A stretch of DNA of 64,000 bases from Girardinichthys multiradiatus (Eukaryota; Chordata; Actinopteri; Cyprinodontiformes; Goodeidae), in assembly GCF_021462225.1 (NCBI RefSeq), contig NC_061804.1, positions 41,913,975 through 41,977,974 on the forward strand, given 5' to 3'. The position numbers and the translations under genes are program-made. Every line of letters begins with the position of its first letter. Positions within the stretch are counted from its first letter, which is position 1. Positions 33,970-44,383 of the stretch are shown piece after piece. Below the pieces are notes generated by a model, which saw only the letters and a list, made by a program, of their open reading frames with translations, was not told the DNA's origin and searched no databases.

Positions 33970-35466
33970 TGTTGGGGTCATCCATTTTGGTCGCACATTT
34001 TGACACAGGCAGCTCAACAGACGTTGCAGCTCTGACGTCACTGGGAGCATAAACCGGCTGAGATGCAGAGTTTGGTTGCCATTTCCTGCCTGTCTCACAG
34101 GACAGCGCAACGGAGGCGCATATCTGGAGAGACAAAAGCTCGCAGGTGAACTTTTGCTCCACAAGGCCATTCCCGGAAGAGCTTGAAAGCTGGAAATCTG
34201 TCTGATACGAGAAGATCAGGAGATTTATTTACAGATCGAAGACCACGCCGACACCCGGCGCAGGTGAAAACCCAACGAGGTTCTATGTCCAAGGAGATGA
34301 GTTTTCCTCCTTGTGTAATGCAGTCGACTAACGGTTCATCTCTAACGGTTTCCCCTCCTGGACAGATGAGAAATGACAATTTTTTTCTTTAATTTGATCA
34401 TGGACGCGTGATCCCCCTCCCCTCCTTTTTCTTTGGACCTGATCCCTCCTTGACCGGCAGAGAGCAGAAATCAACCTCCAAGTATTTTCGTTCTTTTTAT
34501 ATTAAACCGGATAGGTCCATATAGAGGTCTGGGCAGGATGAGCCATAATGAAAGTGATTTAGAATCACCAGTAGTTAATCTAAGGTTTTAACTTGTTGCA
34601 TGCAATACCGATTGAATTATGTTATGCTGAGCTGTGTTTTGATTTGATTTGGTGCGCAAGCGCTGCTGAATTGTGCGTGGTTAATGTTTTGTCCGGCTGA
34701 TCTCTAATCAGCCAGGAGTTAGAAGTTGGACTGTTAAAAGTTTTTCATTCAAAGCAACTGCAGTCAGGGCCTCGCCCGACCACTCTTTGTTCCAGTTTTA
34801 TTGCTGGAGATTTTCCAGAGTTCCTGCCTCAGAGTTTATGACTCTTTGTTAAGATTTGGAGCGATCAGCTGGTTGTGACTAAAGGGGCGTGGCCCCACCG
34901 TTTTATCAGCTGATCGCTGCGATCGAGACATCTGCAAGACCGGAGAGCTTCTTTCCATTTAACCCAAATTACACATTTTGTCCATAAAACTACTAGTTTG
35001 ATCTTCATAGACACTAAATGCGCATATATATATATTTATTTTATTATCATTGTTAGGTAGTCATTTTTATTCCCTTTGTGTAGAACGGTGCTTGTTAGTT
35101 AGGTGAAGGTTTTTGGACCAGAATAATGGCATATCAGGCTTATTCAGCTTCAATAATTCTTCATATATATATAATTAAGAGAAGCGTTTGTGTTTATTTC
35201 GTGCAAGAGTGATTTATCTTTCAAAACAAGGTTGAAGTTCCCCCACCTTCGGTGAAGCGGTTTAATAAACAGTGACAGTTGGTGATTTTGGTTAATAATT
35301 TATAATTATTAAAGAGCTTTGAGCCCATAAACACAACACCAGAGGACATCTCTGATTTCTATTTGTAAGTAATGATTTTTGGTTAAGAAATGAATTTGTT
35401 TTAAATTAGGATTTTAAATTATAATTCTTGATGAATATTAATTAATCAATAATCATAATCCTTACA
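33970..35466 (+). mobile_element. Solo LTR, family X (copy 3), complete
   Basis: 1497 bp from TGTTGGGGTCATCC to AATCATAATCCTTACA, flanked by TGAG at 33966-33969 and 35467-35470. This is the best reference copy of family X here and serves as the empty site for the LTR nested in copy 2. No retroviral genes adjoin it in the same orientation. It has no long ORF. Confidence 0.85.
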
Positions 35467-35828
35467 TGAGTGACTAGATGCCTTCACATGCGGCAGAAAC
35501 CCCCCGGATCAGATGCCTGTGTACATATACAATGAACACATTGGGAAGAAGCGCCTGTATCACCCTGCTGTTCTCGGCGATAGCTCTGGGTCGTTCATCG
35601 GCATCTCAGGAAGGTCACGTGTGCAAGTGAAATCAGAGAAAATAAAGTCTGGTTAGTAATCTAAGAAAAATATGTACAGCTAGTGTCCACAGAAATACAC
35701 TCTACATCATATACATCACCATATTACATTTCTTTCATTTTTTCATTTTTTTTTTCATAATAAAGTTCACAGTGAATTCACTCATACATCCTGTATCTTA
35801 AACTCCCATGTCATCACATAATGCTGGG

Positions 35829-36155
35829 TCATAACGTTGCTGTGAGATTAGGACACACTGTGAAGCAAAGAAAATCAGAGCCCGAGCAATCATACTCCTG
35901 AGGTATGGCAAAATGCAGGAGTAGAAGTAACAGGATCTTTACAATAATTCCATACCACAGTCCTCCAGCAAACCAGCTCCATAAGTCCCCTTTTACATAA
36001 TCTTTGTCCACAGCATCCCTTAGTGCTGTTAAATTCGCAATTGCCTGTGTGATCACACCTCCATCAGCATCATTAGAAGGAATATAAGAGAAACATAATA
36101 TGCCCACTATTATGCACACACCACCCTGAGAAGCCTTAAGCTGGTCAAGAACCAT
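35829..36155 (-). pseudogene. Retroviral-type env, transmembrane subunit fragment
   Basis: The minus-strand frame shows LDQLKASQGGVC followed by a second cysteine seven residues later. This resembles the CX6CC motif of gamma/epsilon-type Env transmembrane proteins, but the final Cys is replaced by Phe. A pre-membrane GDLWSWFAGGLWY and a hydrophobic anchor (ILLLLLLH) follow. Surface subunit and start are absent. It probably belongs to the provirus whose gag-pol lies at 39.4-41.9 kb on the same strand, separated from it by the nested insertions at 36.3-38.8 kb. Confidence 0.7.
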
Positions 36156-36899
36156 TCAGTTCTGTAAGACAACCAGGCAGACAAAAGCAGGTTTTTCATT
36201 TTTATCAGTTATATTTATTCTGAGGTAATTATTCAAATGTATTCTTGTATTTCAAGGTAGTGGATCGAGATAAACTCCAGTTGACCTCTTGATTTTCATG
36301 TCTGTGGCAGTAGAGGACCAAAATGCAAGCAAGCACTGGGCAGCAGCATGATGAGAGCAAGCTTCTTTAATCAAGGTTCCTTAAAGCTGTACATGAATAG
36401 ATTCCAAACTTACATGAGCTCTCCTACCAGGAAACATAAAGCCAGCAGAAAACACAAGAGGGACCAATAAGAGGAAGCTAAGGTAATCAGAGGAGAAGTG
36501 GGAACAGGTGCGGTAACTGGCTGTGGAGGGAATGAATGGTTACTGTGGTGACCGGACTGGGAGACACAGGGCCCCTGTCCCAATACTCGCACTTCCAGCC
36601 TTGTGTCCTTGAATTGCGCATTCCCGTTGATGGGTTTGAGTGCGTAGTGTGTCCCAATTCTCCAGAGTGGTCCTTAGCCCTGCCCCCTTTGTGCCCCCCT
36701 TGTGTGTGGGGGGCACATTTGGGCGGATGGGAGGCATCTAAGCGAACTTCGCCGAATTATATTACCCACAATTCACTGCTTCAGATGACGTTCTGAGCAA
36801 AAACCAATCACAACCGTCAACGTAACCAGCCATCAAATCAGAATAATAACTCCGTAAACTTTAGACAGTAAGCGGACAAATATATATTTTTTACTGATT

Positions 36900-38208
36900 T
36901 TCCAGGCTCAACATTTTTATTTATTTATTTTTTTTCTTTCTGCTCTCGGTGGAGGTGGACGCTTTTTCTCTGTCTCCCGCACCCCTCCCATATCTGCCCT
37001 GCTTCACATCTGTGTCTTGTCTTTGGAGCTTCTTCTTGCATATCTTCCAAATTCTTAGTTATGGATTTGGTCAGCTGGTCTCTCAATGCAATTGATCACA
37101 TTTTCTCGAGGAGAAGACAGGGTGAAGGAGAGCCCAACTTGTCCGGACTGGACGTTTTTCTCTGGATACACAATGGACTCCTGGCAGAAGTGGAGGATTG
37201 TGTGTTTGTCGATAATGTCAGTCGAGGATGTGGAAGATGTGTATATAATTGGATGTTTGATATCAGAATTTCTGCTTTTTGGAGTCAGCAGTTACCTGGC
37301 ATATCGAGAAATTCGGAGAACGTCAGAAGCTGTTCTGGCCATTGTAAGGCTGCCTGTCATGTGTGATGGGATCTTCAGAGCGATCAACACTCAGACTGAG
37401 ATGTTACGTGAGCTGAATCGCAGACTGGATGTGATCCTTAGGATCGCAGGCAGGTTGTGGTTCCTGGACTCAGGAGTGAAATGGGATAAATCTTGGAGAA
37501 AGTTGTTCGCTCGGATCTGGCGAAAGACCAGAAATTTGGCTGTTTGGATTCGCCTTTGAGAAGCACCAGCGAGACTCTCAAGGCTGACGGAAAATTAAGA
37601 GTCAGCCTAACCCAAATAATTATTGTTTTTCTGAATCTGGCTCCCCTGCACGGCCTTGATGGCTGGCTATCTTCAACTTCTCCTGGAAGTTATGTAAACA
37701 TGACGCTCTGCTCCCTCTGCTCCCTCCCTTCCCTGAGGACATCTGTGGACCTGCTCAGAACTTTGTGGACGGTTGATGAACATTCCAACGTACCATCAAG
37801 GACAATGGCCTCTGTGACAGTGCTTCATGGACTTACTTGCACACACTCAATTACACACACACATGCTCAAGATAAACATATGCACCCCCTCACACCACCT
37901 TCACCATTCCCAGCATGATGTTGTTTTGTAAAGTTGTTGCTTCTTTGTGTTGAGGTTTTTTGCAATCTCAAACTGTATCCTGCTAAGGATAAAGTGTGAA
38001 ATATGATTTTTTCCCTCTACTTTCCTAATGTGGCTTCTTTTCTCATCTAGCAAGGGCAGCGCCTGTGAGTGGGCAGCAAAGCCTCGGTGACCCGTCCCCC
38101 CTTGTCTTGTGTCATGATGTATGTTTGGATGGGTTGTACTGGAATTCTAACTTCCCCTCGGGGATCAATAAAGTATCTTTGAATTGAATTTGAATTGAAT
38201 TGAATTGA
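36900..38208 (+). mobile_element. Retroposon with small ORF, inner layer
   Basis: It ends GGGATCAATAAAGTATCTTT followed by a (GAATT)n-like tail to 38208, the signature of a target-primed retroposon. The 5' edge near 36900 is inferred from the change to T- and C-rich text. The tail alone recurs at 59638-59682. It encodes no reverse transcriptase, so it would have depended on another LINE. Confidence 0.65.
37086..37559 (+). CDS. 157-codon ORF: membrane segment plus amphipathic helix
   Basis: Function unknown. Residues 52-73 (VYIIGCLISEFLLFGVSSYL) form a hydrophobic stretch that could be membrane-associated, although it holds one Glu. Residues 74-125 look like a long amphipathic or coiled-coil helix (REIRRTSEAV ... 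MLRELNRRLDVIL). Residues 132-150 are strongly basic (KWDKSWRKLFARIWRKTRN). In-frame ATGs at 37086, 37173 and 37215 are possible starts; the last two precede the likely structured part. A second frame (37061-37366) overlaps it. I recall similar hypothetical proteins in other fish but cannot confirm this. Confidence 0.4.
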   Translation: MQLITFSRGEDRVKESPTCPDWTFFSGYTMDSWQKWRIVCLSIMSVEDVEDVYIIGCLISEFLLFGVSSYLAYREIRRTSEAVLAIVRLPVMCDGIFRAINTQTEMLRELNRRLDVILRIAGRLWFLDSGVKWDKSWRKLFARIWRKTRNLAVWIRL

Positions 38209-39005
38209 TTCAGAGTGAGTCTGGGCAGTCAGTAGGCCATAACACTGAAGTTACCTTTCAAATAAACACTGGGACGGTGAGTCTGGTCTATAAGCTTCCT
38301 TCGCTTCCTGCACTTTCTTCTCCTCAAAACAATTGCTTGTTGCAGTTTTAAATAGTTTTTTTTATCAGCAAGACTGTGAAAACAGCGCTGGTTCCCGCCC
38401 TTTTTGATGTTGCAGTTACGGTGCAGAGGTGCAAGTTGATGACGTAACCCCTACTGTCCCAATTATCCAATTTTGCATGCTTGTAACCTGCGCACTTCAA
38501 CCCCTACATGCACTTGTACAAAGTACACCCTTCCTAGAGGGGCGTAGGGTGTAGTGTGGGTATTGGGACAGGGCCAGGGACACTGGAGAAACTAAACTAT
38601 AAAATAAACCAAAGGCAAACTAGATCTAAAGATAAACAAACACTAACTCACAAGGAGCAGGAAAGCGAAAACCAAATACACCCAACAATCTAAAACACCA
38701 ACTAGAACGTAAGGGAAGTAATCAATAATTATTACAACTGCCAGAGAGAAACTAAACACATAGAACTATACAAACAAAAGGAATCATGGAGGAAAATGGC
38801 AGAATGCTGACATTGATTGTTTGATTGAGATATGCAGTACCCAGCGTAAATTATGGAATGTCTTGAAAAAACATTTCCATAAGGTTTTGGGATAAGATGA
38901 GGGTTTTTAGTGGCAATGGGCATGCATGTACAAACACAACAATTTGTTCTGTTTTGAAACATACCTAGCATACCTTTACCACAAAATCAGCTCATAAGAA
39001 GTTAT

Positions 39006-39330
39006 GTGGGGTTCTATAAACCAATCCATTTTAAATTCACCTGCTATCCTCGTTCTATTACTTGTCCCTTCAGGGTCAGAACCAGTTTTCGTTGGTTCCC
39101 CCAGATACATCACAGCCAACGAGTTTCAAAGAGTATGAATAACAGAGACAGTATTAAAAACACAGAACATGTGTACCACTCACACTGTCTGAGTTGTTTT
39201 CATCCAAGGCTTCTGAGTCGTTCTCTCTCAGTAAAGGGTGGCATTTGTGCAGCTGCAGCCAAGTGTCCCAGTATTCCTTCTAATGACTCACAAGGATGTG
39301 GACAATCTTCACCATCTTTGATATAACTGC
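39006..39330 (-). pseudogene. Provirus: env 5' region, degraded
   Basis: Just downstream of integrase on the minus strand lies a frame with GSYIKDGEDCPHPC, then a hydrophobic run (CSVFLILSLLFILFE) and stops. Position after pol suggests the env leader with a signal-anchor-like segment. No surface domain follows before the nested insertions, so most of env is lost. Confidence 0.45.
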
Positions 39331-39369
39331 CCCTATTGGTGAACCACCAGGTGGGTCCAGCCCCCTTTG

Positions 39370-40445
39370 TATCTGGACTTAACTCTGTAAGTCGATGAGG
39401 TCAACTGGTACCTTTTGCAGTGTGTCAAGTAGATCCACGTAGTACGTTCAGCCACTTTAACTGCTGTCTGTGTGGTCAGCAGCACCTGGTAGGGTCAGGC
39501 CAGCGTTTCTTACTAGTGACTTTCAGTAAGACCCAATCTCCTGCTTTCACTGTCTGCTGGTGTTCGGCTTTGTCCTGTGGTGGGAGATTAGCAGAAACAA
39601 CTTAACTCTTGCTAATGTAATTTCTCCTTCTGGTTTATCTGGTTGTAGCTGAGGTAGTTGAAATACTCTGCCATGCACTATTTCCAATGGGGTCAAACCA
39701 TCTTTAGTTGGTGTAATTATCATGTGCAGAGCCACTAGGGGAAGACAGTACAGCCAATTTTTTCCTGTCTCCTCCATGGTCTTCCTCAGTTTATTTTCTA
39801 TGATCCCATTATGTCTTTCCACCAGTCCTGCTAATTGTCTGATAAGCACAGTGATTTCCCCTTTTAATCTGCAAAGTTTTACCTAAGTGCTGAATCACCT
39901 GATTTACAAAAACATGGGAATATTTCAACCCATTTTGAAAATGCATCAATAATCACTAAACAGTATTTATTTCCTTCACATTTATTTAACTCAATCAAAT
40001 CCATACAGATAAACTAAAATGGATAATTAGGTTGAGGAAATGTTCCGGCTCTTGTTTTTACTCCACTTTGAACATTGTGCTTAAGGCACATTAGGCAAGT
40101 TGTACAGATATGTTTTGAATAGGTTGTAAATCCACAGTGTGTAAAGACTTGCTTCACCAATCTAACCACCCCTCCTGTTGACAATAGTCTGGCCATGTGT
40201 CACAACTGCAGCATATTTATACAGTGATTTGGGTAAGATCGGTTTATTGTCTGGTCATTTGTAGATATTATCTTCCTAGGAGCATATAACTAATTTTTTA
40301 GCCCATTGATCTTTTTCTGCTTTAGGTGCGGAGTGCTGCATTTCTGACACAGTATGACCAATTTCTTGCAGTGTGTGCAGGTCAGCTTTAGGACAGATAG
40401 GGAGTATTGCTGCCTGTTTGGCCGCGGAATCTGCTTTTGCATTTC
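39370..40445 (-). pseudogene. Provirus: RNase H tail and integrase, broken
   Basis: From right to left: an RNase H/tether end (NAKADSAAKQAA); the HHCC-type zinc-binding domain around FTHCGFTTYSKHICTTCLMC; the core with the first Asp in LVIIDAFSKWVE (near 39935); then GLVERHNGIIENKLR holding the catalytic Glu, and TPLEIVHGR. A C-terminal segment at 39380-39540 is in another frame. Integrase would insert viral DNA into the chromosome; stops and frameshifts near 40010, 39850 and 39550 disable it. The preceding reverse transcriptase is missing. I place it in a gamma/epsilon-like fish endogenous retrovirus lineage. Confidence 0.85.
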
Positions 40446-40740
40446 TTAAACAGAATTTCTCTCATTAGTATGGGCAACACTGGACAACCGGGAGAAACAA
40501 CAAATGGGTGAAGCATTGTCATATTATCTTCTAAGTCAGTGACAGCAAGAAGTTCAGAAATAAAACTTTGTGTTGAATTCCCATCAGCTGATTTCATCAT
40601 GATTTTAGCTTTTGTCATGGGAATATGCCCTGAAATGTCCGGTGGCTGATCTGGTTGCTCTTGAATCAAACATAAATGTGACTCTACAGCCTTTTACAAG
40701 CACCATAGGTTCAGATTTTGCAGTGTATCAGTACATCAAC
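40446..40740 (-). pseudogene. Provirus: aspartic protease, inactive
   Basis: The frame has the pattern of a retroviral protease: FMFDSRAT where an active-site D-S/T-G is expected (Gly replaced by Arg), then LEDNMTMLHPFVVSPGCPV near the C-terminus. It then runs into RNase H-type sequence, so the reverse transcriptase (about 1.5 kb in a complete pol) has been deleted between 40440 and 40460. Confidence 0.7.
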
Positions 40741-41900
40741 ATTTTGGAATAGTTCTAGCACCTGTTCATTGTTTTGATCATCATCCTTTTGTTGCTGCTC
40801 ATTCGTTACTTCCAGCTTATCTAGTCCTGCTTGATTAGAATCAGCTGGCTGAGGTTGTGCTTTCTGTTTGCAGCTTCTTGCCCAATGCCCAAACTTTCTT
40901 AACATTCTTAACACTTTCTTAACATAACAAACATTTTGGACCCCTCGTCCTCTGCCTTTTCCTGCTGTAGGCCTGGCTCCCTGTGTCACATAAAAAGTTT
41001 GAACAACAGGCGCCAGAGGTTCAGCATCATCCTCATAAAATCCATCACCATAATAAGTGTCTGCTGTACCAGAGCCTTTTTACTTATTTTTTTATTTAAG
41101 GAAATGTTCTGCATGCCTAGCATAATCCTGTTCATTATCCATAGTGCTGGAGGGATAATTAACCATGTGCTTTTATATGTAGGCTGAAATTGGTACCAGG
41201 CAACCATCCATGAAAGCTTTCTTTAATTCCTGTTCATATGCACTGTTTGCATCTTCTGGAGTGTGTCTCTGTAATCCACTATTTTTCTCAAAAGCTGATC
41301 TTAACCTGTTCACGAACTATACTACAGGTTCAGATGGACCTTTGACGCATTTATTAATTTAACTCCACTCTGCTCTTTTTGTAAACTTATCTTTGACCCT
41401 GTAAAGGAGTGCAGTATCTCTACTCACAAAGTCTGTATTTTCATACAGAAGGACACCTGTGTGGTTGTTCAATACACTCCAATCACCATAACAACCATGC
41501 CATGTAGTACCCAACAAAGCCCTCGCACATCTTTTCCATTTAGGTGCATTCAACCAAAAACTTACATACAAATCAGTTAAATCCCTTAGGTACGCCTCTA
41601 AGTCATCCCAAGGTTAAGATATGTTACGTGTAGCTGTGTCAACATCAGCATGAGTCCATGCTCTAAACATATACATGTGGAGGTCTCATCAGTGGATTCA
41701 GAAGCATTAATATCACTACCTAATTGTATTTGTTTCTGTAAAGCAGTGTATGGATGTGATGAAGAATCTTCTTCCTGTTGGTGTTGCTTACAGTTGCTGC
41801 TGCTGCTGTTGGCCATAGGGTTCAGGATGTCTCCCTCTCCCCCTGACAACAATATTTTCATTCTACGGATCATTCATAGACTTCTCCAAATGATGTCTTT
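40741..41900 (-). pseudogene. Provirus: gag remnants
   Basis: The right part reads a capsid-like NAPKWKRCARALLGTTWHG and DFVSRDTALLYRVKDKFTKR. The left part has a nucleocapsid zinc-knuckle remnant, KFGHWARSCKQ, whose first half is scrambled by a duplicated CTTCTTAACATTCTTAACA-type stretch near 40900. At least three frames are needed to read it. Together with protease and integrase it gives the expected gag-pro-pol order on the minus strand. Confidence 0.75.
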
Positions 41901-42520
41901 ATTGGTTTTTATTTAATAAACAGCGTTAGACCCATAACATAAGGTGGCTGTATTTACTTGAGATAGGAAATAAATAGCACTACGTGTGTGTATGAATGAC
42001 GTGCTGAAAGAATGACGAAGACATATTGCACAAACAGTCGGTTTATTATACAGCACTGGCGGCTATTCCGAATTGTCACACAGAAAATTATAAATAAATG
42101 CTTAAAAACACACAGGCACTCCATGGAAGTCCCTGGCCACAAGGATTCCACAGGATGCCACTAGGGTGCCAGACCAGCTGTAAAAGCCTTTAACATGCTG
42201 CCACGGCGGCTGCCGCTATTTTTGTGAAAGCCAATGCTGATTATCAACAAATGGGATGTCGTTATTGTTACTATTGCCTGTTAGTCAATAATTACTTTCA
42301 AATGATGATGTCATTATTGGTTATTATTTAATAAGCAGCACTAGACCCATAACATAAGGTGACTGTATTTACTTGAGATGGAAAATAAATAGCACTATGT
42401 GTGTGTATGAATGACGTGCTGGAAGGATGACGAAGACTTATTGCACAAACAGTTTCCACAAAAACAGCGGCAACTGCCGTGGCAGGCTTCTATGGCCGGT
42501 CTGGCACCTTCTGCCATGCT
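41885..42520. repeat. Interleaved direct and inverted repeats at provirus 5' side
   Basis: Direct copies at about 41890-42040 and 42305-42450 share GACCCATAACATAAGGTG and GTGTGTATGAATGACGTGCT. Separately, 42163-42225 (GGTGCCAGACCAGCTGTAAA ... GCTGCCGCTATTTTTGTG) is the inverse of 42453-42513. The provirus 5' LTR is expected here, but no clean TG...CA unit with matching 3' LTR was found. Confidence 0.7.
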
Positions 42521-42804
42521 GTCTTCTGGCAGGCAGCAGCGTGCCGGCCACAGCCACAAATTGAGCTCGGCCCTGCTGTCCCGGCGCCGCCCAGCATATA
42601 AAACTCCGCCCCCTAATTTGAATATAATCAGAATCAGCTTTATTGCCAAGTTTGTACATACAAACAAGGAATTTGACTCCGGTACACTTTGCTCTTTTGT
42701 TTTTGTATTACAGAATATACATATTTACAATTTACAATGTACAATATACACATATCTAATAAAAAAGGTGCATTTGCAACATCTGTATGCTGTTGTTCTG
42801 TTCT

Positions 42805-44129
42805 CTATTGAATGTTCATCAGAGAAACAGCCTGGGAGAAGAAACTGTCTTTGTGGCGGCTGGTTTTAGTGAACAGTGCTCTGTAGCAACGGCCTGAAGG
42901 TAAAACTCTAAACAGTTTATGTGCAGGGTGAGTGGGATCTGCAGAGATTTTAGCAGCTCTTTTCTTGACCCTAGACCTGTATAAGTCCTGGATGGAGGGA
43001 AGGTCAGCTCTGATTATTCTCTCTGCAGTCCTGATTATTCGTTGTAGTCTGGACCTGTCCTGTTTTGTGGATGAGCCAAACCACACTGAGATGGATGAAG
43101 ACAAGACAGACTGAATGATGGCAGTGTAGAAGATGACCAGCAGCTCCTGTGGAAGGTTGAACTTCTTGAGTTGCCTCAGGAAGTACAGTCTCTGCTGGGC
43201 CTTCTTTCGAACAGTGTCTATGTGTGAAGACCATCTCAGGTCCTCAGAGATGGTGGTTCCTAAGAACCTGAAGTGGTCCACGGCCGATACAGTGTTGTTG
43301 AGGATGGTGAGGGGGGTGTATGGGGGTGGTGTTCTCCGAAAGTCCACCACCGTTTCCACAGTCTTGAGTTGGTTCAGTTCAAGGTAGTTCTGACCGCACC
43401 AGTGGACCAGCCGATCCACCTGCTGTCTGTATGCAGACTCATCACCGTCCTGGATCAGTCCAATGACAGTGGTGTCATCTGCAAACTTAAGGAGTTTCAC
43501 GGACGAGTCCGATGAGGTGCAGTCATTTGTGTACAGAGAGAAGAGGAGTGGCGATAGAACACACCCCTGGGGGGCACCAGTACTTATTGATCTGGATCGG
43601 GAGAAGATGCTCCCCAGTCTCACCTGCTGCTGTCGGTCCGTCAGGAAGCTGTTGATCCACTGACAGGTGGAGGCTGGGAGCTTCTGGTGGAGGATGTCTG
43701 GTATGATAGTGTTGAAGGCCGAGCTGAAGTCTACAAACAGGATCCTGGCGTACGTCCCTGGGTGGTCGAGGTGTTGCAGGATGAAGTGTAGACCTAAGTT
43801 AACAGCATCATCTGCCGACCTGTTTGCTCGGTAAGCAAATTGCAGGGGTCCAGCAGGGGGCCTGTGATGTCTTTCAGGTGCTTCAACACCAGCCGCTCAA
43901 AGGATTTCATGACCACAGACGTCAGGGCTACAAGCCTGTAGTCATTTAATCCTAGGATGGTGGGTTTCTTGGGAACCGGGATGATGGTGGATCGTTTGAG
44001 GCAGGAGGGGACCTCACATTTCTCCAGTGACTTGAAGATCCTTGTGAAGATCGGAGCGAGTTGATTTGCACAGGCTTGCAGGCATGATGGGGAGACGTTA
44101 TCAGGTCCTCCAGCTTTCTTTGTATTCAT
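42805..44129 (-). pseudogene. LINE reverse transcriptase, largely open
   Basis: Segment 44129-43860 holds the fingers (KKAGGPDNVSPSCLQACANQ, RSTIIPVPKKP). A one-base shift near 43855 moves to a frame that stays open for 350 codons to the stop at 42805. That frame has motif A (RILFVDFSSAFNT), the STGAPQGCVLSPLLFSLYTN motif, FADDTTVIGLI as the catalytic FADD, and the thumb and C-terminus (FYTAIIQSVLSSSISVWFG, LPSGRCYRALFTKTSRHKDS). The active-site aspartates are present. With the single shift it cannot be translated with the upstream endonuclease. Confidence 0.92.
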
Positions 44130-44383
44130 GCGCTGAAAGAGCCTGTTTACATCTTCCTCGGAGATCTTTAGTGCAGGCAGAGGATCTGAAGGTAGGGGGT
44201 TGGTTGCTTTATGGGAGGAATTTGTTCCTGAATGGGATGTAGAGGAGATGATTTGAGGTGTGAATGGCTTCTTGTCATGTCTGCAGTAGAAGCCATTCAG
44301 ACGGTTGGCCAGGAGACGACTCTGTTCAGGATGGGTGGCGGGGCTCTTGTAGGCAGTCAGGTTTCTCAGACTAGTCCATACAG

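Larger units (their letters stand above)
36569..38575. mobile_element. TIR DNA transposon, middle layer
   Basis: Left end GGGCCCCTGTCCCAATACTC, right end GTGGGTATTGGGACAGGGCC, which are inverse complements over about 16 bases. Subterminal similarity includes GTAGTGTG near both ends. CAGGG occurs at 36567-36571 and 38575-38579 and might be a target duplication, but it overlaps the TIR text. No transposase was recognised; the interior is largely a retroposon. Confidence 0.75.
36299..38790 (-). mobile_element. LTR-like repeat, outer layer of a three-level nest
   Basis: The left part (36299-36568) starts TGTCTGTGGCAGTAGAGGAC; the right part (38576 to about 38790) is A-rich (ACTAAACTATAAAATAAACC). 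Together they resemble the purine-rich strand of the LTRs at 27236 and 48616. They are separated by a 2-kb TIR transposon. The right boundary is uncertain and I could not fix a target duplication. Confidence 0.5.

Noticed and set aside
33970..36155. X copy 3 as the LTR of the env fragment next to it
   Set aside because: The LTR has its own TGAG duplication immediately on both sides, so it is a separate solo insertion.
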